A DNA stretch of 64,000 nucleotides. Source: Flavobacterium rhamnosiphilum (GTDB lineage Bacteria > Bacteroidota > Bacteroidia > Flavobacteriales > Flavobacteriaceae). The stretch is from positions 1 to 64,000 of the forward strand of contig NZ_SMLG01000013.1 of NCBI RefSeq assembly GCF_004349195.1, given 5' to 3'. The notes under the pieces are model-generated. The model worked only from the letters and a program-made list of their open reading frames with translations, had not been told where the DNA came from and did no database searches. A program made the position numbers and the translations under genes. Below, in pieces: positions 35,109 through 44,249 of the stretch (its first letter is position 1; each line of letters starts with the position of its first letter).

Positions 35109-35564
35109 TTATTGATTTCTATACTTTTCTAATAATTGATTTAATTGTTCTAATTCTTCCGAGTCCAAATTTTTAGAAAAAAACTGCTCGTGTTCCATTA
35201 CTTTAGGATCCAATTCTTTTAAAACATCAAGTCCTTTTTGAGTAATTAAAACTTCTATTTTTCTTCTATTTTCAGGGCAAACATTTCGAGTCACAAATTT
35301 TTTCAATAATAGTTTATCGACTAATCGGGTAGTATTACTCGTTTTGGCTAACATTCGTTCCTGAATAACGCACATGTTTGCAGGATTTCCTTTCTGGCCT
35401 CTTAATATTCGTAACACATTATATTGCTCCCCTGATAATTCATAGGGTTTTAATATTTCATTAAAATTGTCTGTAATTACATTTTGAGTGTACAAAACAT
35501 TCAGAATAATTCTTTTTGAATTATCATAGGCAATAGTACTTTTTAATACATCTTCAATTTTCAT
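35109..35564 (-). CDS. MarR family transcriptional regulator
   Basis: A 151-residue winged-helix regulator from the chosen start. The wHTH region is QYNVLRILRGQKGNPANMCVIQERMLAKTSNTTRLVDKLLLKKFVTRNVCPENRRKIEVLITQKG, with the conserved DKL and the wing Arg pair. It includes Cys residues, so a redox signal is possible. An ATG four codons earlier (35576) would leave only about 8 bases of leader after the predicted transcription start, so I prefer 35564. It probably represses its own operon. Confidence 0.85.
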   Translation of the reverse strand: MKIEDVLKSTIAYDNSKRIILNVLYTQNVITDNFNEILKPYELSGEQYNVLRILRGQKGNPANMCVIQERMLAKTSNTTRLVDKLLLKKFVTRNVCPENRRKIEVLITQKGLDVLKELDPKVMEHEQFFSKNLDSEELEQLNQLLEKYRNQ

Positions 35565-35590
35565 ATTTGTATACATGTAATTTGTTGGTA

Positions 35591-35624
35591 CAAATGTAAC
35601 ACATTTTTTATTTGTATATACAAA
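35591..35624 (-). promoter_or_regulatory. marR promoter with overlapping palindromic operator
   Basis: Minus-strand TACATTTG (complement of 35591-35598) is an exact -7 box; a TTTG at 35624-35621 lies 22 bases upstream, in -33 position. That TTTG is the first half of the perfect palindrome TTTGTATATACAAA (35611-35624). TTTGTATACA recurs at 35566-35575 over the first ATG. A repressor here would block the -33 box. Confidence 0.65.
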
Positions 35625-36226
35625 CGTGTGTTATTCTTTTGTTAATTTTATTGTAGTACGCAATTCAGGAATTTGCTTTGCGATAGTTTCAGGTTCAAAT
35701 AAAGTTTAAAAATATAAACTAGCTCTCCTAATTTTAAATAAATGGTTTGCAAAAACTAAGCCGAAAATATTATTTTGGTTTAACACTTTGAAGTGTACTG
35801 TAAATTTTGATTAAAATTGTAAAGGAGTACTCTTACCTCTTGATTTTTTTAAAGAATGTTTATCTATTTAGTTTTGTGTTTAGTTGTAATAAAAATATTT
35901 TTTTATTAAATTTATAGTCATTTAAGAGTATATTTAGTTAATTATTTTAATTAACACTAAAATAGTGGCAAATTTAATAGAAATATGTAATTAGGCGTAG
36001 TGTTAAATTTCAATCTATTTTTTAAAAAGGTAAACAGTTGTTAAATTTCAATGATTTTTTGTGGAAGGGCAATGAGCTTCTAATCATTTTTACTTTTGCA
36101 AAAGCAATTTAGTTATTGAAAGCAAATAGAATTGACAATTGCATAGTAATCAAAGTTAAAAAGGACAATTATTGAAACAACAATACGACTTAACTAATAA
36201 TAAAGTATAGAAATTCTAATTTCGAG
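35625..36226. other. Gene-free AT-rich interval
   Basis: About 600 bases between the divergent marR and cheB-remnant genes. It holds a possible plus-strand -7 box TACTTTTG at 36091-36098, with no well-spaced -33 box. No ORF, strong hairpin or RNA gene was recognised. Confidence 0.4.
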
Positions 36227-36712
36227 ATGGTAAAAAATAATCAAATTAGCCAAGGGGAAGGCGAAATTCTTGATTTGAAACTAAATTCAAGCTTGTCTAT
36301 TGCCGACAACAGTGATTTTCCAATAATTGGTATTGGAGCATCAGCAGGCGAACTTGAGCCATTAGATAGAATAGAAAAAAATATTGGAATCATTCTTTTT
36401 GGAATGGGATCCGATAAAGAAAAAAATGGTTTTACACTTGTCAAAGATCCTGCTTTGGCAAAATTTAAGAGCGTACACCGCAATACAATTGAAGGTGCTA
36501 TAGCTGTTATTGTTTCTTCTTCTTCAAAAGAACTCCCCAATAAACTAATTGCGTTACTCAACTATTTTCTTGAGATAAATTGGGTTCCTAAAACACTGAT
36601 TAAAAGTGAAAAGGACCTAAATAAAATCGTACTGTTTTCATTTAGGTTTCATGGAAATAGAAAAATGAACTACAAAAAAAGGGAATACAGCGCTTGTCAG
36701 TTTGGTTTTTAG
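36227..36712 (+). pseudogene. Internally deleted CheB methylesterase remnant
   Basis: A 161-residue ORF. Residues 32-45 (PIIGIGASAGELEPL) match the start of a CheB domain with its catalytic Ser, and residues 50-115 (IGIILFGMGSDKEKNG, VKDPALAKFKSVHRNTIEGAIAVIVSSSSKELPNKL) match its end with the catalytic Asp, but the roughly 120-150 residues between them, including the catalytic His, are missing. After residue 120 it loosely recalls the start of CheR and stops. Bacteroidetes carry CheB-CheR-PAS-kinase fusion proteins, and a PAS-containing hybrid kinase begins 121 bases downstream. I read this as the decayed front of such a fusion. Confidence 0.6.
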
Positions 36713-36833
36713 TCATAATTACAGAAATATTTAGTTTTTTATAAATGATATACCACTACAGAAGTAAAAGAATAGGTATTTAATTTTCAATTGTCAGGGA
36801 ATAAAAACAGTAGTCTTTATAAAGATAATACTT

Positions 36834-38948
36834 ATGGAAAATATTGAAAGTAAGGGGGGAGAATTACAACAACAAAAACATTCAATAGCTGATTCTAAAC
36901 TATCAGAAGTGGAAACATTAAAACTGATCCATGAATTAGAAGTTCATCAGATAGAATTGGAGATGCAAAAAGAAGCACTTATTTTAGCCAAAGAACAAGC
37001 TGAAATGGCTACGCAAAAATATACTGAATTGTATGATTTTGCTCCTTCAGGCTATTTTACACTAACAAATTCTGGAAAAATAACGCAACTCAATCTTACC
37101 GGTTCTCAATTATTACAAAAAGAAAGATCAAAATTAATAAACAGTCAATTTGGGTTTTTTGTCTCTGATGATACAAAACCAATCTTCAATGAATTCTTGG
37201 ATACTGTTTTCAATACGAATCTAAAAGGATCTTGTGAAGTTAAATTGCTTTTAGAAAACAATTTTGCCATAAATGTTTACCTCACTGCTGTTCTTTCTGA
37301 AAATCGAAATGAAGCTCTCATCACCACGGTAGATATTACACAACTCAAATTAACCAAATCTGCTCTTAGAGAAAGTGAAGAGCGGTATAGAGAATTATTA
37401 AACAATCTTGATGTTGGGATTATCTTGCATGATAAGGACACTTCGATACTTTTTTCTAATCCTAAAGCATCGAAACTGATTGGTTTGAGTAATGATCAGA
37501 TGAAAGGGAAACAGATTTTTAATCCAGTGTGGGAATGTATAAAAGAAGATAATAAACCTTTGGCTCAGGAGAATTATCCGGTAATCGAAATTTTAAATAC
37601 TAAAAAACCAATAAAAAATTTTATAATTGGAATCAAAAAAAACGAGAATGCTTCTTTTAAATGGCTTCTGATAAATGGTTTTCCTGTATTTAATAATTCA
37701 GGAGAAATAGCTGAAGTAGTAATCAGTTTTATTGAAATTACAGCGTTAAAAAAGTTAGAAATTGAATTGATTAAAGCCAAGGATCAAGCCGAAGCGGCTA
37801 ATAAAGCAAAATCCAGTTTTTTGACTAATATGAGTCATGAAATTCGCACTCCTTTGAACGGAATCATTGGTTTTACTGATTTGTTGATGAAAACAAATCT
37901 GGATGAAAATCAGACGGAGTATATGAGTACAGTTCATGAATCAGCTACAATATTAGTTGAGATTATTAATAATATTTTGGATTTTTCAAAAATTGAATCG
38001 GGTAAATTTGAATTGAATATCGAAGAAGTTAATCTTTTTGAACTGATCCATCATGTAATCGATATTTTCAAATATCATGCAGACTTAAGTAAAATAGCTC
38101 TAATCCTAAATATTGACGCAACGGTTCCCAATTATGTATTAGTGGATTCCATACGATTGAAACAAATTTTAGTGAATTTGATAGGGAATGCGTTGAAATT
38201 TACGAAAGAAGGTTCTGTTGAATTAAATATTAGCAACACGGTTACTTCTGAAAATGAAAATCAATGTCATTTAAAATTTTCGGTTAAAGATACAGGCATT
38301 GGAATAAAAGAAGAAAATCAAGAAAAAATATTCCATTCTTTCATGCAGGAAGATAGTTCAATTACGCGAAAATTTGGAGGTACTGGTTTGGGACTGACTA
38401 TTACAAACCAACTTTTAGCATTAATGAACAGCAAGTTAGAGCTGAATAGTCATTATGGAGAAGGAAGTGAATTTTTCTTTACCGTTGAATTAGAAAAATC
38501 AAATCATGAATATGATTCAAAAGATTTAAATAATAATGTTGAAAAAGAAGAGAATATTTCTTCTATTGGAAATTTATCGAACAAAAAAATATTAGTAGTC
38601 GAGGACAATAAAATAAACATGCTTTTGGTAAAAACATTACTTAAATCAATACTTCCGGGCAGTACAGTATTAGAAGCCTCCGATGGTAAAAAAGCCATTA
38701 AATTGTATAAAAAAGAGAATCTGGACTTGATTTTAATGGACATCCAAATGCCTCGTAAAAATGGATATGAAACTACTGCCGAAATTAAACAATTAAAAAA
38801 ATACAATAATATTCCCATAATAGCCTTGACTGCCGGAATAATGTTAGGTGAAAAAGAAAAATGTTTAGCGTCAGGAATGGATGATTATGTTTGCAAACCT
38901 ATTATAAGATCCAGTTTAGAAAAAATACTGTTTAAGTGGTTGAAATAA
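36834..38948 (+). CDS. PAS-containing hybrid sensor histidine kinase
   Basis: A 704-residue cytoplasmic-looking kinase without membrane segments. N-terminal coiled coil (residues 20-60, HELEVHQIELEMQKEAL), PAS 1 (about 62-180, YDFAPSGYFTLTNSGKI), PAS 2 (about 180-305), HisKA with H335 in NMSHEIRTPLNGIIGF, HATPase with NLIGNALKFTKEG, DTGIGI and GGTGLGLTI (about 435-550), and a receiver domain with D636 in LILMDIQMPRKNGYE (about 585-700). The N-terminus is typical of the PAS part of CheB-CheR-PAS fusions. The signal is unknown, and no separate response regulator is nearby. Confidence 0.9.
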   Translation: MENIESKGGELQQQKHSIADSKLSEVETLKLIHELEVHQIELEMQKEALILAKEQAEMATQKYTELYDFAPSGYFTLTNSGKITQLNLTGSQLLQKERSKLINSQFGFFVSDDTKPIFNEFLDTVFNTNLKGSCEVKLLLENNFAINVYLTAVLSENRNEALITTVDITQLKLTKSALRESEERYRELLNNLDVGIILHDKDTSILFSNPKASKLIGLSNDQMKGKQIFNPVWECIKEDNKPLAQENYPVIEILNTKKPIKNFIIGIKKNENASFKWLLINGFPVFNNSGEIAEVVISFIEITALKKLEIELIKAKDQAEAANKAKSSFLTNMSHEIRTPLNGIIGFTDLLMKTNLDENQTEYMSTVHESATILVEIINNILDFSKIESGKFELNIEEVNLFELIHHVIDIFKYHADLSKIALILNIDATVPNYVLVDSIRLKQILVNLIGNALKFTKEGSVELNISNTVTSENENQCHLKFSVKDTGIGIKEENQEKIFHSFMQEDSSITRKFGGTGLGLTITNQLLALMNSKLELNSHYGEGSEFFFTVELEKSNHEYDSKDLNNNVEKEENISSIGNLSNKKILVVEDNKINMLLVKTLLKSILPGSTVLEASDGKKAIKLYKKENLDLILMDIQMPRKNGYETTAEIKQLKKYNNIPIIALTAGIMLGEKEKCLASGMDDYVCKPIIRSSLEKILFKWLK

Positions 38949-38986
38949 TAGTCAAATATTTTTTTTTAACTAGTTTCATTTGATAC

Positions 38987-39733
38987 TTACTGTTTTCTTT
39001 TTTCTCCAAACCACGATTTACGCTTATACTCATACTTTTTTAAACCAAATTTTTTGATAGCATGTTTATTAAGATGCGCTACCAATTCCTCTACTGAGTC
39101 AGTGATAAATAAAAGGCTCATATCTTCAGGACTTATACTTTCATTTTTTGACATGACTTGAATATGATGATACAGCTCCTTATGATACACGGTATCAAAA
39201 ATTACTATCGGAAAATTATTGATTATTTTATTTTGAATTAAGGTCAGTGCCTCAAATAATTCGTCGAGAGTGCCTATTCCGCCTGGCATAACAATGAAAG
39301 CATAGGAATATTTCACTAAAATAACTTTCCTTACAAAAAAGTAAGGAATGTAAATCCATTTGTGCAAATAAGGGTTTGGTTTTTGTTCCACCGGAAGAAC
39401 AATATTAGACCCAACAGAATAACCTCCCGCTTCATAAGCGCCTTTATTTGCAGCTTCCATAATTCCCGGACCGCCACCTGTCATTACTGTAAAACCTAAT
39501 TTTGCTATTTCGGCACCAATGCGCTCTGCATTTTTATAATGCGCAGTTTCGGGACCAAATCGGGCAGAGCCAAAAACAGTAACACACGGGCCAATAAAAT
39601 GCATTTTTTGAAAAGCTCTAATAAAGTTGTATTGAACTTTGAAAGTGAAAAACAAGTTTTTTAATCGTGTCAAAGGTCCTCTAACAAATAAAGATTCGGA
39701 TCTTGAAAGTCTATATTGGCGTGGTTTTTCCAT
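38987..39733 (-). CDS. LOG family protein (TIGR00730-like)
   Basis: A 248-residue Rossmann-fold protein. Signatures are VFGSARFGPETAHY, MTGGGPGIMEAANKGAYEAGG and the PGGxGTxxE motif in MPGGIGTLDELFEAL. LOG proteins hydrolyse nucleoside 5'-monophosphates to base plus ribose 5-phosphate (cytokinin-activating in plants); older databases call them lysine decarboxylases, which is not supported. In bacteria the role is usually nucleotide salvage or unknown. Monocistronic, convergent with the kinase gene. Confidence 0.87.
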   Translation of the reverse strand: MEKPRQYRLSRSESLFVRGPLTRLKNLFFTFKVQYNFIRAFQKMHFIGPCVTVFGSARFGPETAHYKNAERIGAEIAKLGFTVMTGGGPGIMEAANKGAYEAGGYSVGSNIVLPVEQKPNPYLHKWIYIPYFFVRKVILVKYSYAFIVMPGGIGTLDELFEALTLIQNKIINNFPIVIFDTVYHKELYHHIQVMSKNESISPEDMSLLFITDSVEELVAHLNKHAIKKFGLKKYEYKRKSWFGEKRKQ

Positions 39734-39881
39734 AGTGATTATTAAAGATAGGAAAAAAAAGAGTTAAATTCTGGTTGTATAAAAACAAAACTAAAATGCC
39801 ACTTAAAAAATAACATAAGCAGTTGGGGTATAATCCAATAATTATATCCAAAATCAAGACCTATGACACCAGTACTTTTAG

Positions 39882-40184
39882 CTATTTATTGCTTTTCTCC
39901 AAAATAATTTTGATAATTTCCTCTTTGGATAACACACCGGATTGTCTCCATAACTGTTTTCCGTTTTGAAATAAAATCATCGTTGGAACCCCACGAACCT
40001 GATACTGACTTGAAATTTGCTGGTTTTTGTCCACGTCAATTTTGATGATGGAAACGTTTTCTCCCAAACTCTCTTTTACTTCTCTCAAAATGGGACTTAG
40101 CATTTTACATGGTCCGCACCATGTGGCAAAAAAGTCTATTAATACCGGTTTGCCTGAATTGATAATCGTATCGAAATTACTCAT
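39882..40184 (-). CDS. Thioredoxin
   Basis: A 100-residue thioredoxin from the ATG at 40184, with the redox motif WCGPC in LIDFFATWCGPCKMLSPIL and the cis-Pro segment RGVPTMILFQNGK. An ORF extension to 40229 only adds codons overlapping the upstream gene, and the chosen ATG overlaps the end of the DUF2892 gene by 8 bases, as expected for coupled genes. It is the last member of the sulfide-handling operon, where it could reduce persulfides or regenerate the rhodanese/MBL enzymes. Confidence 0.9.
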   Translation of the reverse strand: MSNFDTIINSGKPVLIDFFATWCGPCKMLSPILREVKESLGENVSIIKIDVDKNQQISSQYQVRGVPTMILFQNGKQLWRQSGVLSKEEIIKIILEKSNK

Positions 40185-40383
40185 CTTTATTGTATTTAGT
40201 GTTAGGAATAGTACAACCATTAGAGCCACAACCTAAATTAAAAACGACCTGAATCAAGAAAAATAGTCCAAAACCAATGAACATCCATTCTTTTAAAATA
40301 TAGGCTTGAGCAAATAAAAATAAGGCAAATGCCAGGCGAACCAAGCGCATTAGATGCCAATTTGTAAATAATAACTCTTTCAT
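40177..40383 (-). CDS. DUF2892 (YgaP-type) membrane protein
   Basis: A 68-residue protein with two hydrophobic segments (about residues 13-29 and 33-48), RLVRLAFALFLFAQAYI and WMFIGFGLFFLIQVVFNLGCGSNGCTIP, matching the DUF2892 membrane domain found fused to rhodanese in YgaP. Two Cys lie in CGSNGC near the C-terminus. Its position between the methyltransferase-HMA and thioredoxin genes ties it to sulfur handling; the exact role is unknown. Confidence 0.85.
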   Translation of the reverse strand: MKELLFTNWHLMRLVRLAFALFLFAQAYILKEWMFIGFGLFFLIQVVFNLGCGSNGCTIPNTKYNKDE

Positions 40384-40409
40384 TTTTTTTCGAAAAAAGG
40401 AATTTAGTT

Positions 40410-41246
40410 TTACGGATTTATTTTTTTAATTTTATACTTCTCATCATAAGAAATCACATGTTGCAATGCTTGGATTGCAATTTCATTTTTACTGACAATC
40501 AATACCTCTGCAAAAGTACTGTTCATGCTTACATTTAAAATACCGTCAATTGCAATCAATTTTTCTGTGATGGTTTCCATACATCCACTGCACGTAATGC
40601 CTTCAAATTCATATAAATTCACCACAACCTGATTATTCTTTTTCAGTTCGATAAACAATTCTGAATCCGCTCTTGGTGCAATTGAATTTTCAGATACTTC
40701 CATTTTCAAAAAGTCAAAAGCGGCTGCAAAAAGCTTTTCATATTCTTCTTTACTTCCGCCAAAAGGAGGGCCGGATTCAAACGTTCTATTGAACAGTAGT
40801 CCCGCTAGAATTCCTTCATCAGCCAAAAGTTGATGCATTTTCCACACGTATTTTTGGCGCATTGTAGGAGGCAAAGCACAGAAAAAAGTTTGTTCAAGAA
40901 CCAAATCATATTTCCCTTGATGTTCAAAGAAATCACCCAGTATAATCTGAATATTAGAATTGTTTTTAAACTTTTCTTTTAAAACTGCCACTGGTGTTGG
41001 CGCAATATCGATTACGGTACTATTTGTAAATCCTTGCTCCAAAAGATATTCGGCTTCATAACTATTTCCACAACCGGGAATCAAAATACTGCAATTTTTA
41101 TCAGTAACCGTATCTACATACGTTTGTATGGGCGGAGATACTTTGCCTAAATCCCAACCGGTGGTTTTGGCTTCGTATTGCGCTTCCCAATAGGCTGCGT
41201 CAAGCGGTTTATCACAGGAAACTACACAACATTTTATATCTTCCAT
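40410..41246 (-). CDS. TPMT-like SAM methyltransferase fused to an HMA domain
   Basis: A 278-residue fusion. Residues about 15-200 are a class I SAM-dependent methyltransferase of the thiopurine-methyltransferase type (YWEAQYEAKTTGWDLGKVSPPI, ILIPGCGNSYEAEYLLEQG, FFCALPPTMRQKYV). Residues about 210-278 are a heavy-metal-associated domain with GITCSGCMETI, whose two Cys could bind a soft metal. I start at 41246 (MEDIKCC); an upstream ATG at 41294 would overlap the preceding gene. Such methyltransferases can methylate thiols, sulfide or selenium/tellurium compounds. The fusion suggests metal or chalcogenide detoxification. Confidence 0.82.
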   Translation of the reverse strand: MEDIKCCVVSCDKPLDAAYWEAQYEAKTTGWDLGKVSPPIQTYVDTVTDKNCSILIPGCGNSYEAEYLLEQGFTNSTVIDIAPTPVAVLKEKFKNNSNIQIILGDFFEHQGKYDLVLEQTFFCALPPTMRQKYVWKMHQLLADEGILAGLLFNRTFESGPPFGGSKEEYEKLFAAAFDFLKMEVSENSIAPRADSELFIELKKNNQVVVNLYEFEGITCSGCMETITEKLIAIDGILNVSMNSTFAEVLIVSKNEIAIQALQHVISYDEKYKIKKINP

Positions 41247-41269
41247 AATTTGATTTTTTGAAATTGCTT

Positions 41270-42685
41270 TTATTTCAAGACTTTGCTTTGGCAAACGAAA
41301 TCCGTTTTTGGAACATCCGTTTTTGCAATAGCATTAAAACCGCCTTCAATTTCAGTGAAATTTCTAAAACCGCGAGCTTCCAGTATCGAAGCCGCAATCA
41401 TACTGCGGTATCCACCCGCGCAATGCAGGTAAAAATGTTCTTTTGGATTAATATCTTTTATCCATTCATTGATGACCGCTAATGGCTTGCTGTAGGATTC
41501 CTCAATATGTTCCGCGCAATATTCACTTTCTTTACGAATATCGATTATTTTGCTTTCGCCAATTTTCACTGCTGCAGCAAATTGTTCGGCTGTGATTCTA
41601 TGTACGGTATCAATTTCTTTTCCAGCTTTTGCCCAAGCATCAAAACCACCATTCAGATGACCTATTAAATTATCAAAACCCACACGACTTAAACGCGTAA
41701 CGGTTTCTTCCTCTTGTCCCAGTTCACAAACAATTAGAATGGGTTGTTTTACGTCGGCAATTAAAGCACCTACCCAAGGAGCGAAATCACCATCAATTCC
41801 AATGTTTATGGATTGGGGAATAAATCCTTTGGCAAATTCTCCGTTTTTTCGGGTATCCAAAATTAAGGCTCCGGTTTCTTCGGCAGCCACTTCAAATTCG
41901 ACTACAGATAGCGCGCGCATTCCTAAGTGCAATACGTTTTCAAAACTGTCATATCCTTTTTTATTCATCGCCACATTCATTCCAAAATAGGCTGGAGGAG
42001 GCAATAAACCTTCGGTAACTTCTTGTGTAAATTCGGCTTCAGTCATATTCGCACGCAACGCATAATTCGTAGCTTTTTGGTTGCCAATAGTAGATACTGT
42101 TTCCTTACTCATATTTTTTCCGCAGGCACTTCCTGCACCGTGAGCCGGATAAACAATAACATCATCAGCCAAAGTCATCACTTTATCTCTTAAGGAATGA
42201 AATAAGATTCCCGCTAATTCCTCTTGTGTCATATCTGCCGCTTTTTGGGCCAAATCAGGTCTTCCCACATCTCCAATAAACAAAGTGTCTCCCGAGAAAA
42301 TGGCATGGTCTTTTCCGTTTTCGTCAATCAATAAAAAAGTGGAGCTTTCCATGGTATGTCCCGGAGTGTGTAATACTTTTATTTTGATGTTTCCAATGGT
42401 GAATTCCTGCCCGTCTTTAGCAGAAATACATTCAAATTCACAAGTTGCATTTGGACCATAAACAATTGGAGCGCCAGTTTGACGGCTTAAATCAACGTGA
42501 CCGGATACAAAATCAGCATGAAAATGGGTCTCAAAAATATATTTCAATGTAACGCCGTCTCTTTCTAATCGGTCTAAATAGGGTTGGGTTTCACGTAACG
42601 GGTCAATAATTGCCGCTTCGCCATTTGAAGTAATATAATAAGCTCCTTGTGCTAAACATCCGGTATATATTTGTTCTATTTGCAT
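41270..42685 (-). CDS. MBL-fold/rhodanese persulfide dioxygenase-like protein (ETHE1/CstB type)
   Basis: A 471-residue fusion. Residues about 1-230 are an ETHE1-like metallo-beta-lactamase domain with ETHFHADFVSGHVD, VLHTPGHTMES and IFSGDTLFIGDVGR. Two rhodanese domains follow; the last carries Cys in YLHCAGGYRSM, while the first has VCELGQEEE in the corresponding place. The architecture matches CstB-type enzymes, which oxidise persulfides and transfer sulfur in sulfide detoxification. The start at 42685 (MQIEQIYTGCL) is chosen because the -7 box lies upstream of it, overlapping the longer ORF. Third gene of the operon, with its own Crp-type promoter. Confidence 0.9.
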   Translation of the reverse strand: MQIEQIYTGCLAQGAYYITSNGEAAIIDPLRETQPYLDRLERDGVTLKYIFETHFHADFVSGHVDLSRQTGAPIVYGPNATCEFECISAKDGQEFTIGNIKIKVLHTPGHTMESSTFLLIDENGKDHAIFSGDTLFIGDVGRPDLAQKAADMTQEELAGILFHSLRDKVMTLADDVIVYPAHGAGSACGKNMSKETVSTIGNQKATNYALRANMTEAEFTQEVTEGLLPPPAYFGMNVAMNKKGYDSFENVLHLGMRALSVVEFEVAAEETGALILDTRKNGEFAKGFIPQSINIGIDGDFAPWVGALIADVKQPILIVCELGQEEETVTRLSRVGFDNLIGHLNGGFDAWAKAGKEIDTVHRITAEQFAAAVKIGESKIIDIRKESEYCAEHIEESYSKPLAVINEWIKDINPKEHFYLHCAGGYRSMIAASILEARGFRNFTEIEGGFNAIAKTDVPKTDFVCQSKVLK

Positions 42686-42712
42686 GATAATACTATTTAT
42701 TATTTTATTGTA

Positions 42713-42757
42713 CAAAGATAATTTTGTTTTTTAGGATAAACTGTGACAATTGTTACA
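42713..42757 (-). promoter_or_regulatory. Crp/Fnr-type site and promoter before the MBL-rhodanese gene
   Basis: TGTGACAATTGTTACA (42742-42757) is a nearly perfect Crp/Fnr-like palindrome. On the minus strand a TATCTTTG -7 box (complement of 42713-42720) follows; the palindrome centre then falls close to position -42, the classic class II activation position. The Crp-like regulator encoded two genes upstream is the obvious candidate binder. Confidence 0.7.
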
Positions 42758-42765
42758 TAAAATTT

Positions 42766-43554
42766 TTATTTGAAGAATAGTTCCTTGGTAATTATATAAA
42801 TGCCCATTACTAATACAAACCAACCAAAGATTGGTTTTAGTTTAGCCCCATCTATTTTTTTTGAAAGCTTGATGCCAATAATCATTCCTATAAAAGCCAT
42901 ACTTGAAATCATCAGTAAAAATGAATAATCTATAGGTGTACCAATATACAAATCACCGCCAAAACCGATACTAGAGTTTATAAAGATAATTAATAATGAG
43001 GTGCCAACGGCTTGTTTCATTGGTAAATTAGCAAAAAACAATAATGCAGGTATGATTAAAAATCCACCTCCGGCACCTAAAAATCCAGTTACAATTCCAA
43101 CTAAAAATCCAATTAGTCCCAGTTGTGTGTAATTTGTTTTGGGTAGACTTGTTACCGTTTTTGTTTTGCGTATCATAGATATTGCGGCTGCTATCATGAG
43201 TACTGAAAAAACAATCATTATCAGGAAATTTTTTGATACTTGGTAGGAAGCAATGGAGAAAATTGTTGCCGCTATTTTTGGGAAAATGACTTCTCGAATT
43301 ATCAGTATCGAAAAAACCGAAGGAATGGCAAAGTATAATGCCGATTTAATTTTAAGATTCCCCATTTTATAGTGGCTAATACATCCAAATAAAGCTGTAA
43401 TTCCCACTATAAATAGAGAATAACTGGTAGCATTTTCAGGATTTATTTTAAAGAGATAAACCAGAATAGGAACAGTAAGTATAGATCCACCACCTCCAAT
43501 TAATCCTAATGAAAGTCCAATAATAATTGAAGCAAAATAGCCTAAATATTCCAT
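42766..43554 (-). CDS. TSUP (TauE/SafE) permease of the sulfide operon
   Basis: A 262-residue membrane protein with about eight hydrophobic segments and the two glycine-rich TSUP repeats: LGLIGGGGSILTVPILVYLF and GFLGAGGGFLIIPALLFF. In sulfide-detoxification operons such permeases export sulfite or thiosulfate-type products; that is family knowledge plus context, not proven here. It lies between the Crp-like regulator gene and the MBL-rhodanese gene. Confidence 0.87.
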   Translation of the reverse strand: MEYLGYFASIIIGLSLGLIGGGGSILTVPILVYLFKINPENATSYSLFIVGITALFGCISHYKMGNLKIKSALYFAIPSVFSILIIREVIFPKIAATIFSIASYQVSKNFLIMIVFSVLMIAAAISMIRKTKTVTSLPKTNYTQLGLIGFLVGIVTGFLGAGGGFLIIPALLFFANLPMKQAVGTSLLIIFINSSIGFGGDLYIGTPIDYSFLLMISSMAFIGMIIGIKLSKKIDGAKLKPIFGWFVLVMGIYIITKELFFK

Positions 43555-43622
43555 CTTAATTTTTTTTGAAGCAACTTCCCTGGTAATTTTACTTACAGGA
43601 AATGGACTTCATTGAGCCGATT

Positions 43623-44249
43623 TTATTTTAAAAGTTCAATGTTATTACGGTGTAAGGAAACGATACCGCGTTGTTCCATTTTTTTCAACAAACGGGAAAT
43701 TACTTCTCTTGAGGTATTCAACTCAGATGCGATTTCCTGATGGGACAGTTTCAATTCTTTACAGCCACAAGCGTCTGCATGGCGTTTTAAATAAAATTCC
43801 AAGCGCTCGTCCATTGCCCGGAATGCAATGCTGTCAATAACTTCCAACACTTCCTCAAAACGACTGCGATAAGAATTAATTACAAATTCATACCAACTGC
43901 GGTGTTGCATCATCCACTTGTCCATTAAAGGAAGTGGGACCATTATCAATTCAACATCCTCGACTACTTTAGCCATTATTTGGCTTTTTTCGTTTTTGGT
44001 GGCACAAATCATAGAAATGGCACAGGCTTGTCCGGGTTGCAAATAATACATGAAAAATTCACCTCCATTTTCATCTTCGCGATAAATCTTTATTTTCCCG
44101 CTAATTACTAAAACAGTGTTTTTGATGTACTGTCCAGTTCGTATGATAATATCACCCGCTTGGTAGGAATGAATGGTGGCATTCGTTTCAATTTCTTTCG
44201 CTAATTCATTAGAAAATGAAGAAAATATTTTCTTTATCGGATCAAGCAT
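43623..44249 (-). CDS. Crp/Fnr family transcriptional regulator
   Basis: A 208-residue regulator: cNMP-binding-fold N-terminal domain (YQAGDIIIRTGQYIKNTVLVISGKIKIY), dimerisation helix and C-terminal winged helix (LSHQEIASELNTSREVISRLLKKMEQRGIVSL). It lacks the N-terminal Cys cluster of Fnr. C76 and C82 in QACAISMICATK could form a thiol or persulfide switch, which is inference. It is the first gene of the sulfide operon and is divergent from a rhodanese gene. Confidence 0.87.
   Translation of the reverse strand: MLDPIKKIFSSFSNELAKEIETNATIHSYQAGDIIIRTGQYIKNTVLVISGKIKIYREDENGGEFFMYYLQPGQACAISMICATKNEKSQIMAKVVEDVELIMVPLPLMDKWMMQHRSWYEFVINSYRSRFEEVLEVIDSIAFRAMDERLEFYLKRHADACGCKELKLSHQEIASELNTSREVISRLLKKMEQRGIVSLHRNNIELLK

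Noticed and set aside
35577..36226. Possible small RNA or riboswitch in the 650-base gap
   Set aside because: No stable hairpin series, terminator or known riboswitch core was seen; only AT-rich sequence and promoter-like words.
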